A stretch of 64,000 nt of DNA from Plantactinospora sp. KBS50 (GCF_002285795.1 NZ_CP022961.1:5088001-5152000); one strand, 5' to 3'. Shown: positions 1 to 9,027, counted from the first letter of the stretch. Notes: generated by a model from the sequence alone, not told the origin. Translations and numbers: made by a program.

Positions 1-915
1 CACCGCCAGCAGTCCGCCGGCCGCGCCGAAGTCGCCCAGCCGGCGCTCCAGGTGGTACGCCCGGCCGGCCGGGCCGGGCAACGCGTCGACGATCGCCGGG
101 TCGGCCGCGGACACCACCGTCACGGCCGGCGCCGCCGCCTGCGGGCCGGCCACCGCCGCCAGCCGGGTGGCCAGGTCGTCCGGGCCGGTGAAGCCGAACC
201 GCCGGACCGCCCGCAGCAGCGGCGCCCCGGTCGCCCGGCCCCGGCCGGCGGCCCGGTCCCGGCGCTCCAGCGCCAGGCAGGCCGCCCCCTCGGCCGGCGG
301 CGCTCCGGCCGGGGCCCCGCCGCCGTCCGGCACGCTCCACCGGCTGATCGACGCGGATCCGCCCGCCACCGCCCGGCCGGCCCCCGCCCGCAGGAACCGG
401 ACCGCCTCCAGCACCGCGGACATCCCGGCGGTGACCCCGCCGATCACCGTCTCCGTCGGCCCGGTGAGGCCGAGCCGGATCGAGACGGTCGAGGCCGGGC
501 CGTTGAACGCGGACAGCGGCGCGCGGACGGGGCTGGTCAGCCCCGGGTCGAGCAGGGCGGCGTCGGTGCAGATGGCCGCGTACTCGGCCAGGCCGGCGGT
601 GGAGCTGGCCCACAGCACCGCGCCGGACGCCTCGCCCGGCCACCGCGCCGCGGCGGTGGCCTCGGCCGCCGCCGCGAGTGCCAGCAGCGACTCGTGCGGC
701 CAGTTGCGCAGCCCGCGCGTCGGCAGCCGGTCGGGCAGCCGCACCTGCACCGGGACGGGTGTCCAGCGCGACACCGGCGCCAGGTCGGTGCCGGGCGCCG
801 CCAGCGTGCGCACCCCGCCGGGTACCGGTGCGGCGCCGGTGAGCTGCCGGACCAGGTCGGCCGGCCCGGTCACCCCGGGCAGCCGCAGCCCGAGGCCGCA
901 GACGTCAATGTCCAT
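1..915 (-). CDS. Chain-length-factor-like ketosynthase homologue (partial)
   Basis: This gene reads out of the left edge of the window; about 305 N-terminal residues are visible. It starts at an ATG at 915 (MDIDVCGLGLRLPGV) that overlaps the end of the ketosynthase gene by 11 nt, so the two are translationally coupled. The fold is that of a thiolase/KAS protein, but the position equivalent to the active-site cysteine is Val161, in the motif GGVTAGMSA. Lack of the nucleophile is the mark of KS-beta/chain length factor subunits, which pair with a KS-alpha to set polyketide or fatty-acyl chain length. Classical CLFs have Gln at this position, so this is a divergent type. The product is unknown because the rest of the cluster lies outside the window. 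Confidence 0.8.
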   Translation of the reverse strand, partial: MDIDVCGLGLRLPGVTGPADLVRQLTGAAPVPGGVRTLAAPGTDLAPVSRWTPVPVQVRLPDRLPTRGLRNWPHESLLALAAAAEATAAARWPGEASGAVLWASSTAGLAEYAAICTDAALLDPGLTSPVRAPLSAFNGPASTVSIRLGLTGPTETVIGGVTAGMSAVLEAVRFLRAGAGRAVAGGSASISRWSVPDGGGAPAGAPPAEGAACLALERRDRAAGRGRATGAPLLRAVRRFGFTGPDDLATRLAAVAGPQAAAPAVTVVSAADPAIVDALPGPAGRAYHLERRLGDFGAAGGLLAV

Positions 916-2128
916 CCCGATCCCCCCTGCCCAGCAGCAGCGTGGTCACCCCGCCACCGAAGCCGTAGCCGGGGCTGGCCACCAGCGACACCGGCTGCCG
1001 GCGGCCCTCGGCCGGCACCAGGTCGAGCCCGTCGGCGGCCGGGTCGGGGCGGCGCAGCGTGACGTTCCCCGGGATCACGCCGTCGGCCAGCGCCCGGACC
1101 GCGAGCACCGCCTCCAGCGCCGCGGCGGCGCCCGCCGCGTGCCCGAGCTGGCCCTTCACCGAGGAGACCGCCGGACGGCGCCGGCCGGCCAGGACCTTCA
1201 GCACGGCCCGCGCCTCCACCCCGTCGTTGGCCGGTGTCCCGGTGCCGTGCGCGCACACCCAGTCCAGGTCGTCCGGCTCCACGCCCGCGTCGTCCAGCAC
1301 CGCCTGCAACGTCGCGACCAGGGCCGTCCCCTCGGGGTGTGGCTGGGTCATGTGGTGCCCGTCGGCGGCGGACGCGCAGGCCAGCACCGCGGCCCGGGGC
1401 CGGACGCCCCGGGCCGCGCACCGGTCCGCCCGTTCGAGGATCACCACCCCGGCCCCCTCGGCCGGCATCGTGCCCCGGCGGTCGGCGTCGAACGGCCGGA
1501 CCACGTCGGGGGCGAGCGCCCGCAGCGCGGTGAACATCGCGAAGATCTCCAGCGACAGCTCCTCCACGCCGGCGCAGACCGCCACGTCCACCTCGCCGGC
1601 CAGCACCGCCCGGTAGCCGGCGGCGATCGCGCCGTTGCCGGCCGAGCAGCCCGAGGCGAGCAGCAGGACGGGACCGGGCCGGCCCAGCACCGCCCGTACC
1701 GGGCCGAGCAGGCCGGCCGGGTCGGCCCAGCACCGGTCCGGTACCGCGAGCCCGGCCGGTCCGATCCCGGCGTCCAGGGTGGGCCGGGTGGCCATCACGC
1801 TGCCGACGTAGAGCCCCAGCGTGGCCTCGGGCGGCGGATCCGCGTCGGCCAGCGCCTCCCGGACGGCGGCAGCGAGGTAGCGGGCCGCCCGCGACCGGTG
1901 CGGCGGCACCATCGCGTCCAGCGCCGGCACCGCGTCGTCCGGCACCTGGCCGGCCCGCCGGGTCGGATAGCGGGACAGGTCGAACCGGGTCACCGGGCCG
2001 GTGAGCACGCGGCCGGCGCGGACCGCCGCCCACAGCCGGTCGGCGCCGAGACCGGCCGCGGAGACCGCGCCGAGGCCGGTGACCGCGACCCGGGGTTGGT
2101 CAGTCGGCAAGGTCGACCCCGCGGGCAC
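905..2128 (-). CDS. Beta-ketoacyl-ACP synthase (KS-alpha-like)
   Basis: A 407-residue condensing enzyme with the full catalytic set: nucleophile Cys161 (ASGCSAGNG), His294 (CAHGTGTPAND), Lys325 and His330 (SSVKGQLGHAAG). It should carry out decarboxylative Claisen condensation on ACP-bound chains, probably as a heterodimer with the cysteine-less homologue encoded just downstream. The GTG start at 2128 lies inside the 3' end of the ACP gene (29-nt overlap), which implies translational coupling. The cysteine motif differs from the usual FabF and aromatic type II PKS forms, so the pathway (aromatic, polyene or specialised fatty acid) cannot be named from this fragment. Length is normal for the family. 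Confidence 0.88.
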   Translation of the reverse strand: MPAGSTLPTDQPRVAVTGLGAVSAAGLGADRLWAAVRAGRVLTGPVTRFDLSRYPTRRAGQVPDDAVPALDAMVPPHRSRAARYLAAAVREALADADPPPEATLGLYVGSVMATRPTLDAGIGPAGLAVPDRCWADPAGLLGPVRAVLGRPGPVLLLASGCSAGNGAIAAGYRAVLAGEVDVAVCAGVEELSLEIFAMFTALRALAPDVVRPFDADRRGTMPAEGAGVVILERADRCAARGVRPRAAVLACASAADGHHMTQPHPEGTALVATLQAVLDDAGVEPDDLDWVCAHGTGTPANDGVEARAVLKVLAGRRRPAVSSVKGQLGHAAGAAAALEAVLAVRALADGVIPGNVTLRRPDPAADGLDLVPAEGRRQPVSLVASPGYGFGGGVTTLLLGRGDRDGH

Positions 2129-2342
2129 GCAGCACGGTCAGCACGTCCGTGAAATCATTCAATCCGGCGGCTTCAGAATCTGTGAATCTTATTCCGAATC
2201 GTCGCTCAAGCTGCACCACGAATTCAATCTTCTGGAGCGAATCTATCCCCAGATCCGCGTAGAAGCCCGCTCCCCCGGTAATCTCCCCGGGTTCCACCTC
2301 GAACGCCTCTGCGGCCAGTTCACGCAGGTCGGTGGCGGTCAT
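2100..2342 (-). CDS. Acyl carrier protein
   Basis: An 80-residue acyl carrier protein, first gene of the ACP-KS-CLF set. The phosphopantetheine serine is Ser35 in LGIDSLQKIEF. I chose the ATG at 2342 (MTATDLREL), which has GGAG 7 nt upstream; an in-frame ATG at 2363 with AAGGAG would add seven residues (MQQRSNE). The gene is visibly poorer in GC than its neighbours, with many ATT, AAT, TTC and GAA codons between 2140 and 2300, against the almost pure G/C third positions of the KS gene. This may indicate a separate origin. It holds the growing chain for the KS/CLF pair. Confidence 0.9.
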   Translation of the reverse strand: MTATDLRELAAEAFEVEPGEITGGAGFYADLGIDSLQKIEFVVQLERRFGIRFTDSEAAGLNDFTDVLTVLRARGVDLAD

Positions 2343-2363
2343 CTCGTTGCTCCGCTGCTGCAT

Positions 2364-2650
2364 TTCCCGCTCGCTCCTTGTCGACCCACCCGTGGCTCGC
2401 CATGGATTTTCCACGGTCGAAATGCATTTTGCCAACGGTCGACACGCCGAGAATTGATCGGTGCCCGAGACGACATTCCGGGATAGCCGACGCGACTGAC
2501 CGACCTGCCGCCGGCGGGAGATCTGGCCGGCGGCAGATCCATCGATCGCCGGCGACCGTATGGGAGCGCTTCCATGCAGAGTCCGCGCAGGTTGGCTAGC
2601 CTGGAGACCCCTACCGCGGAGCCGCCCCGGCTCCGGTTGCCCAGCAGGAA
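2364..2650. other. Divergent intergenic region, ACP / GH20
   Basis: About 300 bp between the divergent ACP and GH20 genes. The half next to the ACP is relatively AT-rich (2390-2450). The half next to GH20 holds the LacI-type operator at 2561-2574 and a TAGCCT -10-like hexamer at 2597-2602. No credible gene was found here. Confidence 0.6.
2561..2574 (+). promoter_or_regulatory. CebR/LacI-family operator
   Basis: The 14-mer TGGGAGCGCTTCCA differs at one position from TGGGAGCGCTCCCA, the box bound by the cellobiose-responsive LacI-type repressor CebR of Streptomyces. It lies 22 bp upstream of a TAGCCT -10-like hexamer (2597-2602) and 76 bp upstream of the earliest GH20 start, so a bound repressor would cover the promoter. 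CebR itself is not in the window; another LacI-family protein could be the ligand. Confidence 0.65.
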
Positions 2651-4297
2651 GTGATGGCCGTGAGCCTCGTACCCACCGAAGCCGCTCCCGCGTCGCCCCC
2701 GCACGACGCGGCGGTGTCGGCCCGGCTCGGCGCCGTGATCCCGGCACCGGTCCGGGTGGAGCCGCTACCGGGTGTCACCTACCGGCTGAGCCCGGAGACC
2801 ACCGTCCGGGCCACTCCCGAGCCCGGCCCGCTGGCGGTGGCCGGGCAGCTCGCCGAGCTGCTGCGCGGCCCGACCGGATATCCCTGCCCGGTCGCCCCGG
2901 CCGGCGCCGCCGGCGCCGAGGGGGACATCAGCCTGCTGCTCACCCCCGAGGCCACCGAGCCCGAGGGCGGCGGGGCCGAGGGCTACCAGCTCGACGTGAC
3001 CACGGACGGCGTCGCCATCCGGGCCCGGACCGTCGCCGGGCTGTTCTACGGGGTGCAGACCCTGCGCCAACTGCTTCCGCCGGCCGTGGCCGCCGGCACG
3101 CCCGGTCCCGGCCCCTGGCTGGTGCCGGCCGGGCGGATCGTGGACCACCCCCGGTACGCCTACCGGGGCGCCATGCTGGACGTGGCACGGCACTTCTTCG
3201 ACGTCGACGCGGTCTGCCGGTACGTCGACCAGCTCGCCCAATACAAGATCAACCACCTGCACCTGCACCTGACCGACGACCAGGGCTGGCGGATCGCCAT
3301 CGAGTCCTGGCCGCTGCTGACGCAGGTCGGCGGGGCGGGCCAGGTCGGCGGCGGGCCGGGCGGCCACTACTCGAAGCAGGACTACCGGCGGATCGTCGAA
3401 CACGCGGCCAGCCGGCAGATGACCGTGGTGCCGGAGATCGACGTACCCGGGCACACGAACGCCGCACTGGTCGCGTACCCGCAACTCGCGCCCGGCGGCG
3501 TCGCGCCCGGCCCGTACGCGGGCACGGACGTGGGGTTCAGCGCGCTGGCCATCGACCAGGACCGGACGTACGCCTTCCTGGCCGACGTGTTCGGCGAGCT
3601 GGCCGACCTCACCCCCGGGCCGTTCCTGCACCTCGGCGGCGACGAGGCGTTCACCCTGGCGCCCGACCCGTACGCCCGGTTCATGGACCGCGCCCAGCGG
3701 ATCATCGCGGCCACCGGCAAGCGGGTGCTCGGCTGGCACCAGATCGCCCCGACCGCGCACGTCCAGGGCCGGGTGCTGCACTACTGGGGCACCGCCCGGC
3801 AGGACGCCGGGGTGGCGGAGGCGGTGCGGCGCGGCGCGCAGGTGCTGCTCTCCCCCGCCGACCGCACGTACCTGGACATGAAGTACACCGCCGCGACCCG
3901 GCTGGGCAAGGAGTGGGCCGGCCGGATCGAGGTACGCCAGGCGTACGACTGGGAGCCGGCCGACCACCTCGACGGCGTACCGGCGGACCGGGTGCTCGGC
4001 GTCGAGGCGCCGCTGTGGACCGAGACCGTGACCACCTCCGCGGAGATCGAGTACCTGACGTTCCCGCGGCTGCCCGCGATCGCCGAGCTGGGCTGGTCCG
4101 CGCCGGGCCGCCGGGACTGGGCCGGCTTCCGGCGCCGGCTCGCCGCCCAGGCGCCCGGCTGGCGGGCCGCCGGGATCACCTTCCACGCCTCGGCGCAGGT
4201 CCCCTGGCCGGCGCCGGCGACACCGACGGCCCCGGCGACACCGACGGCCCCGGCGGTCCCGGCCGCCCGCCGACCGGGCGACCCGGCAACCCGCTGA
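2651..4297 (+). CDS. Beta-N-acetylhexosaminidase, GH20
   Basis: A 548-residue glycoside hydrolase of family 20, which removes terminal GlcNAc or GalNAc by substrate-assisted catalysis. An N-terminal GH20b-like domain (about residues 25-160) precedes the barrel. The catalytic Asp-Glu pair is in FLHLGGDEAF (Asp331-Glu332), and HLHLTDDQGWR and PEIDVPGHT are also conserved. No signal peptide is visible, so the enzyme probably acts on imported chitooligosaccharides. The start is uncertain: GTG 2651, ATG 2654 and GTG 2660 are all in frame, and AGGAAG is best spaced for 2660. The C-terminus is a low-complexity Ala-Pro-Thr tail from a short tandem repeat (4214-4250). The operator at 2561 suggests sugar-responsive repression. 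Confidence 0.93.
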   Translation: MMAVSLVPTEAAPASPPHDAAVSARLGAVIPAPVRVEPLPGVTYRLSPETTVRATPEPGPLAVAGQLAELLRGPTGYPCPVAPAGAAGAEGDISLLLTPEATEPEGGGAEGYQLDVTTDGVAIRARTVAGLFYGVQTLRQLLPPAVAAGTPGPGPWLVPAGRIVDHPRYAYRGAMLDVARHFFDVDAVCRYVDQLAQYKINHLHLHLTDDQGWRIAIESWPLLTQVGGAGQVGGGPGGHYSKQDYRRIVEHAASRQMTVVPEIDVPGHTNAALVAYPQLAPGGVAPGPYAGTDVGFSALAIDQDRTYAFLADVFGELADLTPGPFLHLGGDEAFTLAPDPYARFMDRAQRIIAATGKRVLGWHQIAPTAHVQGRVLHYWGTARQDAGVAEAVRRGAQVLLSPADRTYLDMKYTAATRLGKEWAGRIEVRQAYDWEPADHLDGVPADRVLGVEAPLWTETVTTSAEIEYLTFPRLPAIAELGWSAPGRRDWAGFRRRLAAQAPGWRAAGITFHASAQVPWPAPATPTAPATPTAPAVPAARRPGDPATR

Positions 4298-4298
4298 A

Positions 4299-4329
4299 CC
4301 GGCACCCCACCGAACCGGCGGGGTGCCGG
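4299..4329 (+). terminator. Terminator hairpin after GH20 gene
   Basis: Perfect 10-bp inverted repeat CCGGCACCCC / GGGGTGCCGG (4299-4308, 4320-4329) with an 11-nt loop, starting 1 nt after the stop codon. It has no T-tract, as is usual in high-GC actinobacteria. Confidence 0.6.
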
Positions 4330-4511
4330 ACCGGCGGGGTGCCGAACTGGCGGACGACCGAGCCGGCGGGGCGTGCGCATATACCGCAACTAGTTTCCTC
4401 GAACAACCATTTTCTTCCTTCATCGACGCATGCAGAATAATGAACGTCCGTTAACCCCCAACGGGCGCGCGGACCCTACCGGGTCCGTCATCTGCCAGAT
4501 GGAGGCACTTC

Positions 4512-6056
4512 ATGCGCCGAATTCCCATCTCCCTGGGTGTGTTGACCACAACCACACTCGTCGTCGCCCTCGGTGCCACCGCCGCCAACGCGGCGCCCAC
4601 CGACCCGTTCAGCCGGGCCCTCGGGCAGCTCAAAAGCCATGCCGGCGCCACACATTTCGGCGCCGGCCAGAGCTTCACGCTGAAGAACGTCAGCACCGAC
4701 GCCGACGGCACCCAGCACGTCCGGATGCACCGCTACTACCAGGGCCTGCCGGTGCTCGGCGGCGACCTGGTGGTGCACGTCGGTGCGGGCAACACCTGGC
4801 GCGGCGTCAGCCAGACCCGGACCGCCGCACCGGCCGCCGCGATCGCGACGGCCGCCCGGCGCAACGGCATCAGCGCCGACGCCGCCGCGGCGACCGCGCT
4901 GGCCGCCTCCACCGCCACCGCGAAGACCGTCGCCGGCTCCCAGCTCGTCATCGACGCCGGGGACGGCGTGCCGGCCCGGGCCTACGAGGTCGTGGTCTCC
5001 GGCATCCAGGCCGACAGCACCCCGAGCCGGCTGCACGTCCTGGTGGACGCGACCACGGGCGCGGTGCGCGAGTCCTGGGACGCCGTCCAGACCGACGGCG
5101 TCGGCAACACCTTCCACTCCGGAACCGTCACCGTCGGCAGCACGGCGTCCGGCTCCACGTACCAGCTCGCCGACGCCACCCGGGGCGGGCACCGGACGTA
5201 CAGCCTCAACGGCGCCACCAGCGGCACCGGCACGCTGGTCACCTCCAGCACCAACGTCTTCGGCGACGGCACCCTGAGCAACTCGGCCACCGCCGCCGCC
5301 GACGCCGCGTACGGCGCGCAGGAGACCTGGGACTTCTACAAGAACACGTTCGGCCGGCTGGGCATCCGCAACGACGGGGTCGGCGCGTACAGCCGGGTCC
5401 ACTACAGCAGCAACTACGCCAACGCGTTCTGGGACGACTCCTGCTTCTGCATGACCTACGGCGACGGCAGCTCCGGTTGGTACCCGCTGACCTCGCTGGA
5501 CGTGGCCGGGCACGAGATGAGCCACGGCGTCACCAGCAACACCGCCGGGCTGCGCTACATCGGCGAGTCGGGCGGCCTCAACGAGGCCACCAGCGACATC
5601 TTCGGCACCCTGGTGGAGTTCTACGCGAACAACCCGAACGACCCGGGCGACTACCTCATCGGCGAGAAGCTGCGCTCCAGCGGCGTACCGCTGCGGTACA
5701 TGGACAAGCCGTCCAAGGACGGTTCGTCGGCGGACTGCTGGTCGGCCCTGCTGCGCTTCCGGGACGTGCACTACTCCTCCGGCGTGGCGAACCACTTCTT
5801 CTACCTGCTGGCCGTCGGCAGTGGCGCCTCCACCTGGGGCAACAGCCCGACCTGCAACAGCAGCACGATCACCGGCATCGGCAACGCCAAGGCCGGCGCC
5901 ATCTGGTACCGCGCGCTCACGGTCTACATGACCAGCACCTCGAAGTACTCCGACGCGCGCACGGCGACCCTGAACGCCGCCCGTGACCTCTACGGCTCGG
6001 GCAGCACCGAGTACAACACCGTGGCCGCGGCCTGGTCCGCGGTCAGCGTCAGCTGA
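4512..6056 (+). CDS. Secreted M4 (thermolysin-type) zinc metalloprotease
   Basis: A 514-residue preproenzyme. A Sec signal peptide covers about residues 1-28 (hydrophobic core, ANAAP cleavage region). An FTP/PepSY-like propeptide extends to roughly residue 190, and the mature M4 domain follows. Zinc ligands and catalytic base are visible: His334-Glu335-His338 in HEMSH, and Glu358 in GGLNEATSD as third ligand; the catalytic-His region is RDVHYSSGVANH. It should be an exported endoprotease that matures by removing its propeptide. GGAGG lies 8 nt before the ATG. The upstream stretch 4378-4455 is conspicuously AT-rich and probably holds the promoter. A strong hairpin follows the gene, so it is monocistronic. 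Confidence 0.95.
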   Translation: MRRIPISLGVLTTTTLVVALGATAANAAPTDPFSRALGQLKSHAGATHFGAGQSFTLKNVSTDADGTQHVRMHRYYQGLPVLGGDLVVHVGAGNTWRGVSQTRTAAPAAAIATAARRNGISADAAAATALAASTATAKTVAGSQLVIDAGDGVPARAYEVVVSGIQADSTPSRLHVLVDATTGAVRESWDAVQTDGVGNTFHSGTVTVGSTASGSTYQLADATRGGHRTYSLNGATSGTGTLVTSSTNVFGDGTLSNSATAAADAAYGAQETWDFYKNTFGRLGIRNDGVGAYSRVHYSSNYANAFWDDSCFCMTYGDGSSGWYPLTSLDVAGHEMSHGVTSNTAGLRYIGESGGLNEATSDIFGTLVEFYANNPNDPGDYLIGEKLRSSGVPLRYMDKPSKDGSSADCWSALLRFRDVHYSSGVANHFFYLLAVGSGASTWGNSPTCNSSTITGIGNAKAGAIWYRALTVYMTSTSKYSDARTATLNAARDLYGSGSTEYNTVAAAWSAVSVS

Positions 6057-6066
6057 GCTGACCGGA

Positions 6067-6105
6067 GGGGACCCCTGTCACCGCCCGCAAGCGGCAGGGG
6101 TCCCC
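6067..6105 (+). terminator. Terminator after M4 protease
   Basis: Perfect 11-bp inverted repeat, GGGGACCCCTG (6067-6077) and CAGGGGTCCCC (6095-6105), with a 17-nt loop and then CTTCCG. It sits 10 nt past the protease stop codon and before the convergent dusB gene, so it may serve both strands. Confidence 0.85.
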
Positions 6106-6218
6106 TTCCGCGTTCCCGGACACCGGACCGCCGAACAGCCGGACCGCCGGGCCGCCGGGCCGCCGGGCCGCTGGCACCGGTCAGGCACCGCTTCCGCCGC
6201 GCCGCCGGTCAGCCGCGG

Positions 6219-7391
6219 TCAGCCCCCGGAGTCGGCCAGCTCGGCGCCGGCCGGCACCTCGGCGCTGTCCCGGTCCGCGAGCCAGCCGTCGGGCAGGAAG
6301 ACCTTGCCGGGCGCGTTGGTCCGGCCGCGCGGCTGGCCGAGCGCGTCCAGCGGGAACGGCTCGGCCGGATCCAACCGGCCCAGCAGGTCGTCCAGCTCCG
6401 CCAGGCTGCTCACCATGGCCAGCCCGCGGCGCAGCTCGCCACCCACCGGGAAGCCCTTGAGATACCACGCCACGTGCTTGCGGAAGTCGGTGCAGCCGTC
6501 CCGCTCCGGGTCCGCCGCCCGGCCGGCGCCGCGCGGTTGCGCCGCCTCGTCCCCGCTCGGCGTGAACGCCGCGACCAGCAGCTCGGCGTGCCGGCGCATG
6601 GTGACGGCCACCTCGCCCAGCGTCGGCAGCCGCCGCTGCGGCCGGCCGGCGAACGCCGCCGCGAGGTCGGCGAACAGCCACGGCCGGCCCAGACAGCCGC
6701 GCCCCACCACCACACCGTCGACGCCGGTGTGCGTCACCATCCGCAGCGCGTCGTCGGCCTCCCAGATGTCGCCGTTGCCCAGCACCGGCACGTCGAGCGC
6801 CTGCTTGAGGGCGCCGATCGCGTCCCAGTCGGCCTTGCCGGAGTAGCGCTGCGCCGCCGTGCGACCGTGCAGCGCCACCGCCGCCACCCCGGCGTCCTGG
6901 GCGGCGAGCCCGGCCTCGACGTACGTCAGGTGGTCGTCGTCGATGCCCTTGCGCATCTTGACCGTGACCGGGACCCCGGCGGGCGCCGCGGCCCCGACGG
7001 CCGCCCCGACCAGCCGGGCGAAGAGCCGGCGCCGCCAGGGCAGCGCCGCGCCACCGCCCTTGCGGGTGACCTTGGGCACCGGGCACCCGAAGTTGAGGTC
7101 GATGTGGTCGGCCAGGCCCTCCTGCACCACCATCCGCACGGCCGCGGCCGTGACCTCCGGATCGGTGCCGTAGAGCTGGAGGCTGCGCGGCCGCTCGTCG
7201 CCGCCGAACGCGATCATGCGCAGCGTCTTCGGGTTGCGCTCCACCAGCGCCCGCGTGGTGATCATCTCGCAGACGTAGATGCCGCCGCCCTGCTCCCGGC
7301 ACAGTTGCCGGAACGCCACGTTGGTGATGCCGGCCATCGGCGCGAGCACCACCGGCGGATCAACCGCGTACGTTCCCAACCGCAAGGTCAC
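6219..7391 (-). CDS. dusB: tRNA-dihydrouridine synthase
   Basis: A 390-residue flavoprotein of the DUS family, which reduces uridine to dihydrouridine in the D-loop of tRNA. The N-terminal TIM barrel shows the FMN-site motif APMAGITN and the catalytic cysteine Cys103 in LNFGCPVPKVTRKGGG; VKMRKG, HGRT and NGDIW follow. A helical tRNA-binding domain makes up the C-terminus and includes a short Ala/Gly-rich insertion near residues 285-300. The DusB assignment rests on the NFGCP/VRKGGG pattern. It lies about 160 bp downstream of glyS on the same strand, with no obvious promoter in that gap. Confidence 0.93.
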   Translation of the reverse strand: MTLRLGTYAVDPPVVLAPMAGITNVAFRQLCREQGGGIYVCEMITTRALVERNPKTLRMIAFGGDERPRSLQLYGTDPEVTAAAVRMVVQEGLADHIDLNFGCPVPKVTRKGGGAALPWRRRLFARLVGAAVGAAAPAGVPVTVKMRKGIDDDHLTYVEAGLAAQDAGVAAVALHGRTAAQRYSGKADWDAIGALKQALDVPVLGNGDIWEADDALRMVTHTGVDGVVVGRGCLGRPWLFADLAAAFAGRPQRRLPTLGEVAVTMRRHAELLVAAFTPSGDEAAQPRGAGRAADPERDGCTDFRKHVAWYLKGFPVGGELRRGLAMVSSLAELDDLLGRLDPAEPFPLDALGQPRGRTNAPGKVFLPDGWLADRDSAEVPAGAELADSGG

Positions 7392-7548
7392 GCCTCCGAG
7401 AATGACACGCCGCGGGATGGACCGCCGCGCGCGTCAGCCGAATACGTCGATGGCCGTGACGACCAGCACGTCATCGGGCAGCCGGCCACCCGGTGGTACG
7501 CCCGTGGTGGATCGGCGTTGCGCCCTGAGGCGAACCGGCCGAGTGGCC

Positions 7549-8928
7549 TCAGCAGCCGGGAAGGCGCTCGATCAGGTACGTCTCGACCCGGTCCAGCGAG
7601 ATCCGCTCCTGGCCCATGGTGTCCCGGTTGCGGATGGTCACGGCGTTGTCGTCCAGGGTGTCGAAGTCGACAGTGACGCAGAACGGCGTGCCGATCTCGT
7701 CCTGCCGCCGGTACCGGCGGCCGATCGCCTGCGAGTCGTCGAACTCCACGTTCCACCGCCGGCGCAGGTCGGCGGCGAGCCCCTTGGCCTTCGGCGACAG
7801 CGCCTCGTTGCGGGACAGCGGCAGCACCGCCACCTTGATCGGGGCCAGCCGGGGGTCGAAGCGCAGCACGGTCCGCTTGTCCACCCCGCCCTTGGTGTTC
7901 GGCGCCTCGTCCTCGTCGTACGCCTCAAGCAGGAACGCCAGCACCGCCCGGGTCAGGCCGGCCGCCGGCTCGATCACGTACGGCATCCAGCGGCTGCCCT
8001 TGTCCTGGTCGAAGTACGACAGGTCGACCCCGGAGTGCTTGCTGTGCGTGCCCAGGTCGTAGTCGGTCCGGTTGGCGATGCCCTCCAGCTCGGCGAACTC
8101 GGTGCCGCCGAACCGGAACCGGTACTCGATGTCCACCGTCCGGGTGGAGTAGTGCGACCGCTTCTCCGCCGGGTGCTCGAAGAAGCGCAGGTTGGCCTCG
8201 GACAGCCCCAGGTCGATGTACCAGTTCCAGCGCTCCTGCAGCCAGTACTCGTGCCACTGCTCGTCGGTGCCGGGCTCGACGAAGAACTCCATCTCCATCT
8301 GCTCGAACTCGCGGGTGCGGAAGATGAAGTTGCCGGGGGTGATCTCGTTCCGGAACGACTTGCCGACCTGGGCGATGCCGAACGGCGGCTTCTTGCGGGC
8401 CGAGGTGGCCACGTTGTTGTAGTTGACGAAGATGCCCTGGGCGGTCTCCGGCCGCAGGTAGTGCAGCCCTTCCTCGCTCTCCACCGGGCCCAGGAAGGTC
8501 TTCATCAGGCCGTTGAACATGCGGGGGGCGGTGAACGAGGCCTTCGCGCCGCAGTTCGGGCAGTTGATCTCGGTGAGCGACGCGGGCGGGCGGCCGTGCT
8601 TCTCCTGGAACGCCTCCTCCAGGTGGTCGGCCCGGAACCGCTTGTGGCAGGACTGGCACTCGGTCAGCGGATCGACGAACTCCTCGATGTGGCCCGACGC
8701 CTCCCAGACCTGGCGGGCCAGGATCACCGCGGAATCGATGCCGACCACGTCGTCGCGCTGCTGGACCATCGTCCGCCACCACTGCCGGCGGACGTTCTCC
8801 TTGAGTTCCACGCCGAGCGGGCCGTAGTCCCACGCCGAGCGGGTGCCGCCGTAGATCTCGCTGGACGGGTAGACGAAGCCTCGCCGCTTGGCGAGGCTGA
8901 CAACGGCATCGATACGGTCGGCCGGCAT
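7549..8928 (-). CDS. glyS: Glycyl-tRNA synthetase
   Basis: A 459-residue class II synthetase of the homodimeric (alpha2, eukaryote/archaea-like) GlyRS type used by actinobacteria. It begins [29 protein letters not shown] Cys-rich insertion (CQSCHKRF and NCPNCGAK, about residues 93-135) likely binds zinc. Motif 2 ([25 protein letters not shown]) and motif 3 near [17 protein letters not shown] are present, and an anticodon-binding domain forms the C-terminus. The ATG at 8928 has TAGGAGG upstream. The leader contains two direct repeats (8996-9027). I see no T-box in it. Confidence 0.95.
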   Translation of the reverse strand: MPADRIDAVVSLAKRRGFVYPSSEIYGGTRSAWDYGPLGVELKENVRRQWWRTMVQQRDDVVGIDSAVILARQVWEASGHIEEFVDPLTECQSCHKRFRADHLEEAFQEKHGRPPASLTEINCPNCGAKASFTAPRMFNGLMKTFLGPVESEEGLHYLRPETAQGIFVNYNNVATSARKKPPFGIAQVGKSFRNEITPGNFIFRTREFEQMEMEFFVEPGTDEQWHEYWLQERWNWYIDLGLSEANLRFFEHPAEKRSHYSTRTVDIEYRFRFGGTEFAELEGIANRTDYDLGTHSKHSGVDLSYFDQDKGSRWMPYVIEPAAGLTRAVLAFLLEAYDEDEAPNTKGGVDKRTVLRFDPRLAPIKVAVLPLSRNEALSPKAKGLAADLRRRWNVEFDDSQAIGRRYRRQDEIGTPFCVTVDFDTLDDNAVTIRNRDTMGQERISLDRVETYLIERLPGC

Positions 8929-8995
8929 GGCTACCTCCTACGCCGACTGGCGGTCGGCGGGGACGGGTCGGAAAGGGAACGGTCGGGAGAGCAGC

Positions 8996-9027
8996 GGGTC
9001 AGGAATGCACCGGGTCGGAAATGCACC
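8996..9027 (-). repeat. Two direct repeats in glyS leader
   Basis: Two adjacent 16-bp copies, GGGTCAGGAATGCACC (8996-9011) and GGGTCGGAAATGCACC (9012-9027), differing at two positions, lie 68-99 bp upstream of the glyS start. Function is unknown; a regulator half-site pair or simple duplication are both possible. Confidence 0.45.
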
